Part shown: one piece after another, positions 57,756-64,000 of the stretch
How the letters are laid out: each line of letters begins with the position of its first letter
Position numbering within the stretch: position 1 is the stretch's first letter
NCBI GenBank assembly: GCA_020205615.1
Contig: CM035166.1
Coordinates: 82,389,135 to 82,453,134, forward strand
Length of the DNA: 64,000 nt
Source of the DNA: Panax quinquefolius
Taxonomy: Eukaryota; Streptophyta; Magnoliopsida; Apiales; Araliaceae
Direction: 5' to 3'
Position numbers and translations under genes: made by a program
Notes under the pieces: generated by a model
What the model saw: only the letters and a program-made list of their open reading frames with translations
Told to the model about the DNA's origin: nothing
Databases searched by the model: none

Positions 57756-59606
57756 CTGAAAAGTTTAAGCGAGAATGAGCATAAATTGCCCAGCAAGTAT
57801 ATAAAGTAGTTTGAGAACATACATTAGAAGTAGAAGCATTAGTATGAATATTTCTCAATAGTTGAAATAAATATCAAGAGATAAACTGGAATATCAAGAT
57901 AAGAGTTCTAGAATTCTCAATAACATACTAAGGGGTGTTAGATACCCTGAACATTACTTTGTTTCATCAAAAACCATCAAACGGTTTAATAATCAAATAG
58001 ATTGTAAACGGTCTCTGCAAGTACTCTAGGTGATCAGCCTATTGTACCCTACATTGTGCACAAGTATAAAGTTTAAAAGCATAAGCGTAAATGGGACTAT
58101 ATGCCAGACATCAGTTACCCCGTTATCCGGGTTGTTCATCTTAGTTTTCATGCTGGACCTCACCAAAGAAATTTGGATTGGTAAACATCAAATAGCTTCA
58201 AAGGATTTGAATTGTTTAAACAATATACTATGTTTGCATCAATAACATCTAGCTGGGACGAAAGCTAGAAAGCATGCTTGAATATAGTTCATTAAGGAAT
58301 ACTGAACTTTAAAGTATAGCAGTTGTAATAGGAACTGAATAATCATCAATAACGTTTCGCATCACAATTGAAGTTATAGAACTTTACAATAAAGGAGCTT
58401 GCACGAATGATTAATTAATCATAAGCCCAAACTTACCCTCACTGCAATCAACTGAATAAGAGTTGAATAAATTCATAATGAAAAATAGGGTAAGAAACTT
58501 GCCTTGCTCGTTGTTTACCAATAATGATTAACGACTTACGCCTATCTACACTTCACGTGCCCTACACAATTGTATAATCATGCACACCAACTATTAGCAA
58601 CGCATAGTGGTTATAATATAAACTTTACTCTATAATTTTTAGAGTTTACTCTACGATTTTCACTGACTCTACGATTTTTAGAGTTTACTGTACGATTTTC
58701 ATTGACTCTACGATTTTTGAGTTCACTCTACGATTTTCATTGACTCTACGATTTTCACTGACTCTACGATTTTCAGATACTACGATTTTCACGGACTCTA
58801 CGATTTTACTGACTCTACGATTTTCACTGACTCTACGATTTTTACTGACTCTACGATTTTATTCTTGCAAACCTAAATATGATATGGCCATGATACTTGG
58901 ACACAATAAACTTCATACATCAAGGTATTTTACAAAAATATAACATTCATAAAACTAGCATGCTAAGACCACAAACCAACTGCATAGAAAAACGTGCCAG
59001 CATTAGTTTTATACTTAGAAAAAATTCTGAAATTTCCAGAATTCTGCAAATTTTATTACCAACATGCATGCTTACGATTTTCAGAACTTGCTCAATTTAA
59101 CTCTCTTTCTTATGAAATTTGGACATGTTGTACCTCATGCTACATACTATTTTATAAAATTATAACATACGCTAATCAAGTCATCTACACCATGATTCCG
59201 AGGCTCCGAAAAACCCCAAAAATCACAGATTTCATATTTAACCAACTTTGAAAAAATTTGTGATTTTGATTCTAGCATGCATGGGCTTAACTCCTACAGT
59301 GCAGATCACTTCTACCAACATATATGAACATGCTACAACAAACCAACTCACTAAATTACCATGCTATGAACAAATTGACTACAAAGAGGCATTTTATCAA
59401 CATATCGCATACATTCATGAAATATTTGATTCTCTATGTAATTGCAGCATGTTTAAACCATACTTTTCATTCCTTATCCTCCTCATAACAGAAACAAACA
59501 ATATTAACATAGCCTTACGAAATCAACATAAACCATTTACCATGGCTATACATGCTTTTTCACTATTTTTCTTCAAGAACATGAAAAAGACAGTTTCATA
59601 GCTTAC
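57756..59606 (-). other. Putative leader intron in H LTR
   Basis: Minus-strand donor CCAAAAAG|GTAAGC at 59606. Acceptor AACTTTTCAG ends at 57756, with ATGCTCATTC (branch A 57776) 20 nt upstream. Predicted length 1851 nt. The CGATTTT array is inside it. Confidence 0.55.
58622..58865 (-). repeat. CTCTACGATTTTCACTGA tandem array in H LTR
   Basis: About 13 copies of CTACGATTTT spaced 14-24 bp apart with ACTGACT linkers. On the LTR sense strand the unit reads AAAATCGTAGAGTCAGT. The CGTAGAG word also recurs in copia element K. Confidence 0.9.
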
Positions 59607-60505
59607 CTTTTTGGATGAATTTCCCTTGCGTTAATTTAATTATCCCTCTTCCTTGCTTGTTAGTTGCTAAGAGATCTCTAGAATACTACCACACTATCTA
59701 TATATGTATAGCTTTGTTAGAGTCTTTTGATTCCCATAACCCCTAACTCCCATAACCCCCAACACTAATGATTAGTTACTTACAATACTTAATAATACAA
59801 TAATATAGTTAATTAATAGGAAGAATGTGGGAGTTAGAGAAAATGATTATGGGAGTTAAAAAGAATTTTGATTTTAAGGAATAAAATAAATTACTTCTAC
59901 CCTAGCTATTATGTAATATACGTATACTCCCTCCCTTGTCCCTAGTTAATAGTCTCATGGGTCCATCAGTTCAGCTAATTTCTATTACAAAAATATATAT
60001 TATTTTAATCAATTAATCAATTAATAAGCTATTTGACCATTTTACCCTTCGGAACCAAACGTGTTCGATACTTATATCGGTTCCTACTAAAGTCGACGTT
60101 CCGGACATTATGGGACTATCCGTTTAGTCAAAATCATCTCCGAAATTTGTAGTTGACTTTAACCAAAAATTCAATCGTGACACTTTTTCGTGATTACAGT
60201 CTATCTTGACTAATTTCGACGTTCTGGACTCAAATACGCAGTCCACCCCTCTAAATTCCGCTCTGAACTCCAGCTCATAATTTAATGCAATCCCACGTAA
60301 TAAATAGAATAATTCCCAACTTAATCAATTTAAATAGTTAAATAAAACTAAACCAACCATTTAAATATATCTCATCACATATCTTGAAATAACACATATA
60401 TGTACAACACATATACATCTAATAAATGAAATCACCCAAAAGTTTCATATAAATTCGGTTATTAATAATTCTTAAATGACATAAAAAAAAATCTCGAATA
60501 TTACA

Positions 60506-60518
60506 TTCACCCTCCCTT
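60506..60518 (-). promoter_or_regulatory. Polypurine tract of H
   Basis: Minus-strand AAGGGAGGGTGAA directly before the 3' LTR, with GGGGACGGAATCC upstream, the counterpart of the GAGGACGAAATTC before the F tract. Confidence 0.8.
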
Positions 60519-60549
60519 AAAAGGATTCCGTCCCCGGAATCATTACACA

Positions 60550-62061
60550 TCAATCAAAAAGATTAGGGTAATTTTTCATCATTTTCTCCTCGAGTTCCCA
60601 CGTAGCCTCATCGGCATTGTGGTTCCTCCATAATACTTTAACAGAAGGTATTATCTTATTTCTTAACACTTGTTCTTTTCTATCGATTATCTGCAATGGG
60701 ACCTCTTCATAGGTGAAGTCCTTTTCAAACTGAATAGGTTCATACTCTATGACATGCCTGTAATCCTGCTTATAGGGTCGTAGGACTGAAACATGGAACA
60801 CATTGTGTATATGTTCTAACTCCGGAGGTAAGGCTATTTCATAAGCTACCTCACCCACTCTCCTCAACACTTCGAAGGGTCCTATGAATCTGGGACTAAG
60901 TTTTCCCTTCTTTCCAAATCTCATTTTCCCTTTCCAAGGCGACACTTTCAAAAACACACAAGTGCCGACGTCGAAATCTCGTTGTTGCCGATGTTGATCT
61001 GCATATTTCTTCTGTCGATCCTGAGCCATCACGAGCCTCACTCGTATTATTTTGATCACATCTGCAGTTTGTTGCACCAATTCTGGCCCTAGCAATTGTC
61101 GTTCTCTAACTTCATCCCAGTACAATGGAGTTCTACATTTCCTTCCATAAAAAGCTTCATAAGGTGGCATACCGATGCTCGCATAATAACTGTTATTGTA
61201 CGCAAATTCTACCAATGGTAGGTGATCATCCCAGCTCCCTTTGAAATCCATAACGCATGCTCTCAGCATGTCCTCTAACATTTGAATAGTTCTCTCGCTC
61301 TGCCCATCTGTTTGAGGATGATACGCCATGCTCAACCTCGGCCATTCTCCCATGCGTTCTTGAAAACTTCTCCAGAAATTTGCTGTGAACCGCGGATCAC
61401 GATTTGACATAATTGATACAAGTACCCCGTGCCTGGAAACAATCTCTTTGATGTAAAGCTTTACCAACTGATCCAAGGTATATCTGATCTTGATTGGCAA
61501 GAAATGCGCTGACTTGGTCAATCGATCAACGATCACCCAAACTGCATCGTAACCCTTTTGCGTAGTTGGAAGTCCTACCACGAAGTCCATCGTGATATGC
61601 TCCCACTTCCATTCTGGAATTTCTAAAGGTTGAAGTAGCCCGCTCGGTTTCTGATGTTCCGCCTTAACTCGCTGGTATGTTAAACACTTGCTGACGCACT
61701 CTGCGACTTCTCTTTTCATATTGGGCCACCAATAATGTTAGCGGAGATCCTGATAAATCTCCGTGCTTCCCGGGTGAATTAAGTAACTTGAGCTATGAGC
61801 TTCCTGCAAGATTTCTTCCTTTAATTCAGACACCGCTGACACCCAAATTCTCTTCTCAAATCTTAATAGTCCATCACCCCATACTGAATTTAAGCTCTTC
61901 TCCATCTAAAATTCTTGTCGTCACCTTCACACATTCCTCATCGCTGCCTTGTACTTCCTTGATTTTGTCCAATAGAGTCGGATGAGCCTCCATTGCGAAC
62001 AATTTCCCCTCTGGCTCTCTTGGACTTTTTATCTCGAGTTCCAATCTAGCCATCTCCTTAA
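60550..62061 (-). pseudogene. Element H integrase with chromodomain (389 codons open, N-terminus broken)
   Basis: The open part (61719-60550) carries the end of the zinc finger, the catalytic core with D in TMDFVVGLPTTQKG, D in SNRDPRFTANFW and E in QTDGQSERTIQMLEDML, then GRKCRTPLYWDE, SPRFIGPFEVLRRVGEVAY, and a C-terminal chromodomain (PLQIIDRKEQVLRNKII, ATWELEEKMMKNYPNLF). A stop near 61738 cuts off the zinc-finger start (HYWWPNMKREV). The family CLTCQ of the zinc finger reads CLTYQ, so one zinc-binding Cys is Tyr. Further upstream the linker LELEIKSPREPEGKLFAM is readable. All three DDE residues remain. Tekay/Del-type chromovirus by its chromodomain. Confidence 0.88.
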
Positions 62062-62560
62062 TTAACTCCTCGAAAGTGTTAGCATTGCCAACCTACCACT
62101 TCCTTTCTCGCTTAGCGCGCTCGCTACCACGTTCGCTTTCCCAGGATGATACAAGATGTCGCAATCGTAATCCTTTATAAGTTCCAACCATTTTCTTTGT
62201 CTCATATTCAACTTTTTCTGCGTGAAAATATACTTCAGACTTTTATGGTCCGTGTATATTTCACACCTTACACCATATAAATAGTGTCTCCATATCTTTA
62301 AGGTAAATACTACTGCCGCCAATTCCAGATCATGCCGGATATCCCTTCTCGTAATCCTTCAATTGACGCGATGCATAAGCAATAACTTTACCATGTTGCA
62401 TAAGCACACAGCCAAGTCCTTTGTGTGACGCATCACTGAAAATCACGAAGTCACCTGTATCGTCAGGTAAAGACAACACTGGTGCTTCACTCAGTCTTTT
62501 CTTGAGTTCCTTAAAACTCTCTTCACATTTCTCTGTCCAGACAAATTTTACCGACTTCTT
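62062..62560 (-). pseudogene. Element H RNase H (broken)
   Basis: RNase H of gypsy pol. The readable frame (62322-62062) has [35 protein letters not shown] and [16 protein letters not shown]. The last block is normally VVADALS; the Asp is Ser here, which removes a conserved acidic residue. The N-terminal part (about 62330-62560) is readable only with frame changes (a [20 protein letters not shown] stretch). Confidence 0.8.
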
Positions 62561-63017
62561 CGTTTAATTCATCAACGTTCCTGCTATCTTTGAAAAATCT
62601 TGGATAAACCACCTGTAGTAGCCTGCCAGTCCTAAGAAACTTCTTACTTCAGTCGGTGACTTTGGTTGTTCCCAATTCTGAACTGCTTCCACCTTTGCTG
62701 GATCCATAGAAATTCCGTCCTTGTCGATCACGTGACCTAGAAATTGAACTTTCTCCAACCAGAATTCACACTTCGAGAATTTTGCGTATAACTTATCCTT
62801 CCTCAACGCCTCCAACACTAACCTTAAATGTTCAAAGATGATCTTCCCGAGTCTTAGAATAGATCGGGATATCATCTATGAACACAACTACTTAATTTAT
62901 CTAAGTATTGCTTGAATACCCGATTCATCATGTCCATAAATGCTGCTGGCGCATTTATTAACCCGAACGACATCACCAAGAACTCATAGTGACCGTAACG
63001 CGTCCCTAATGTCGCCT
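62561..63017 (-). pseudogene. Element H reverse transcriptase, C-terminal half (frameshifted)
   Basis: The region includes [17 protein letters not shown] and the polymerase box FIDD (minus strand near 62880), then a frame break near 62850, and a 103-codon frame with [20 protein letters not shown] and [20 protein letters not shown], the thumb/connection region. At least two single-base indels separate it from the N-terminal half. Confidence 0.82.
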
Positions 63018-64000
63018 TTAGGTACATCCTCCTTCCTTACCTTTAACTGGTGATATCCCCGTCCTCAAGTCGATCTTGGAAAAATATTTCGCTCCCTTCA
63101 GTTGATCGAACAGATCATCTATCCTAGGTAACAGATACTTGTTCTTAATCGTCACTTTGTTCAACTCTCGATAGTCGATACATAGTCTCATCGATCCATC
63201 CTTCTTTTTCACAAATAAAACTGGTGCTCCCCAAGGAGACACACTCGGTTGAATATACATCTTATCCAATAACTCTTGCAACTGTACCATCAGCTCCTTC
63301 ATTTCTGCCGGTGCCATTCTGTAAGGGGCTTTCGAAATTGGTGTCATTCTCGGTACTAAATCTATAACGAATTTGACCTCCCGATCCGGTGAAAGCCCTG
63401 GCAATTCCTCCGGAAATACATCCAGAAATTCATTCAGTACTGGTATCTGTCCCATCTCTATCCCTACTTTCTGCGTATCGACGATATGGCCCAAATATCC
63501 TACACATCCCTTTCTTAGTAACTTCCTTGCTTGCATCATCGTCAGACAACTTGAGTATCTCGGCGACCAACTACCATAGAATGCTACCTTAGACTGATCT
63601 GGAGTCCTAAGGTTTATACACTTCTTTTGGCAATCTATCATCGCTCCATGGTTAAATAACCAATCCATTCCTAGAATTACATCAAATTCTCCTAATTGAA
63701 TTGGAATTAAATCCACGGGTAACTTATATCCCCTGATGTCTACAACACAATTTCTATAGACATGGCTAACGGGAATCATTTCCTTGTTAGAAACTTCTAT
63801 GTTCATAGGATATTTTAATTCTTCCTGGGGTAAATTTAATCGTTGGGAGAATTCATGCGATACGAAGGAACAAGTAGCACCCGAATCAAATAATATGTAA
63901 GCAGATATATCGTTGATCGGAATGATACTTGAAACCACGTCCCTGGATGCGAACGCATCCTGAACCGTCATGTTGAAAGTCCTTGTTGTTGGTCGATTCT
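63018..64000 (-). pseudogene. Element H protease and RT N-terminal half, running off the window
   Basis: Open from the window edge to 63018, so the true start lies outside; the Met at 63971 is internal ([17 protein letters not shown] is continuous across it). The protease active site is [13 protein letters not shown], about 30 codons after that Met, with [17 protein letters not shown] as its C-terminal block. RT starts with [12 protein letters not shown] and [18 protein letters not shown], followed by [18 protein letters not shown] and [10 protein letters not shown] with the first catalytic Asp. The frame is lost right after that block by an indel, giving a spurious end ([11 protein letters not shown]). 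Confidence 0.88.

Larger units (their letters stand above)
57433..60505 (-). repeat. Element H 3' LTR
   Basis: 3073 bp. The minus strand starts TGTAATATTCGAG and ends TTTGGGGGCATCACA. It holds a (TAA)n run (57518-57563), the CGATTTT array (58622-58865), a strong donor-like AAAAAG|GTAAGC (59606), an acceptor-like TTTTCAG (57756) and a weak TATA-like word near 59696-59712. Short open frames on either strand show no family resemblance. Confidence 0.88.
57433..64000 (-). mobile_element. Element H: chromodomain Ty3/gypsy (Tekay/Del-like), 3' part
   Basis: 3' LTR 57433-60505, polypurine tract, then pol read right to left: integrase-chromodomain, RNase H, RT and protease. gag and the 5' LTR are outside the window. 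Left flank AATTT (57428-57432). It is more complete than F, but pol carries frameshifts and stops. Confidence 0.9.

Noticed and set aside
58622..58865. CRISPR-like array
   Set aside because: The spacers are not unique sequences of equal length, the region is in a plant LTR, and no associated genes exist.
59248..59601. 117-codon plus-strand frame with a signal-peptide-like start (MKKFVILILACMG)
   Set aside because: It lies antisense inside the H LTR, next to the putative donor, and has no family resemblance. Frames of this size are expected in AT-rich LTR DNA.
1..64000. A host protein-coding or RNA gene
   Set aside because: No exon series, tRNA, rRNA or conserved non-transposon domain could be recognised on either strand by reading. 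A profile search would be needed to exclude a small gene fragment.

Overview
The window looks like intergenic DNA from a large, AT-rich plant nuclear genome, probably a eudicot. This is inferred from the kinds of element present: Athila-like and chromodomain-bearing Ty3/gypsy retrotransposons with 3-5 kb LTRs, and a 12.5 kb Ty1/copia element. No host gene, tRNA or rRNA gene was recognised. Nearly every base can be assigned to an LTR retrotransposon or a fragment of one, and all of the retroelement genes are broken by stops, frameshifts or deletions.

The layout is a set of insertions inside insertions. The oldest visible layer is a gypsy LTR fragment (C1, 45298-47184). On its left sits an Athila-like element (B, + strand), of which only the 3' end and 3' LTR are visible. 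B was hit three times: by a gag/protease-only relative (A, 55-7242, - strand), by a solo LTR (E, 8687-17205, + strand) that itself carries a second solo LTR (S2, 13842-17153, - strand, TSD ATCGT), and by the copia element (K, 17589-45050, + strand, TSD GTAAT). K was in turn hit by a gypsy chromovirus (F, 21184-31920, - strand, TSD CTATC/CTATT) and by a solo LTR in its 3' LTR (S1, 39550-43699, + strand, TSD TCAAA). To the right, C1 is interrupted by LTR D (- strand), D by element G (+ strand), G by LTR I (- strand), and I by chromovirus H (- strand), which runs off the window with IN, RNase H, RT and PR visible.

The elements do not act together as a pathway; each is a decayed copy-and-paste unit. 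They do share features. The long-LTR gypsy families, although different in sequence, share one LTR plan: a TATA box, then about 60-160 nt later a 5' splice-donor-like site, then 1.3-3.4 kb of AT-rich and tandemly repeated DNA, then a branch-point-like GCTCAC/T with a TTTTCAG-type acceptor near the LTR end. This implies that most of these LTRs is a leader intron, and it is the most interesting signal here. Other shared features are a GTCGCTA hairpin in three LTR families and a CGTAGTG/CGTAGAG word amplified in the sense direction in several unrelated elements.
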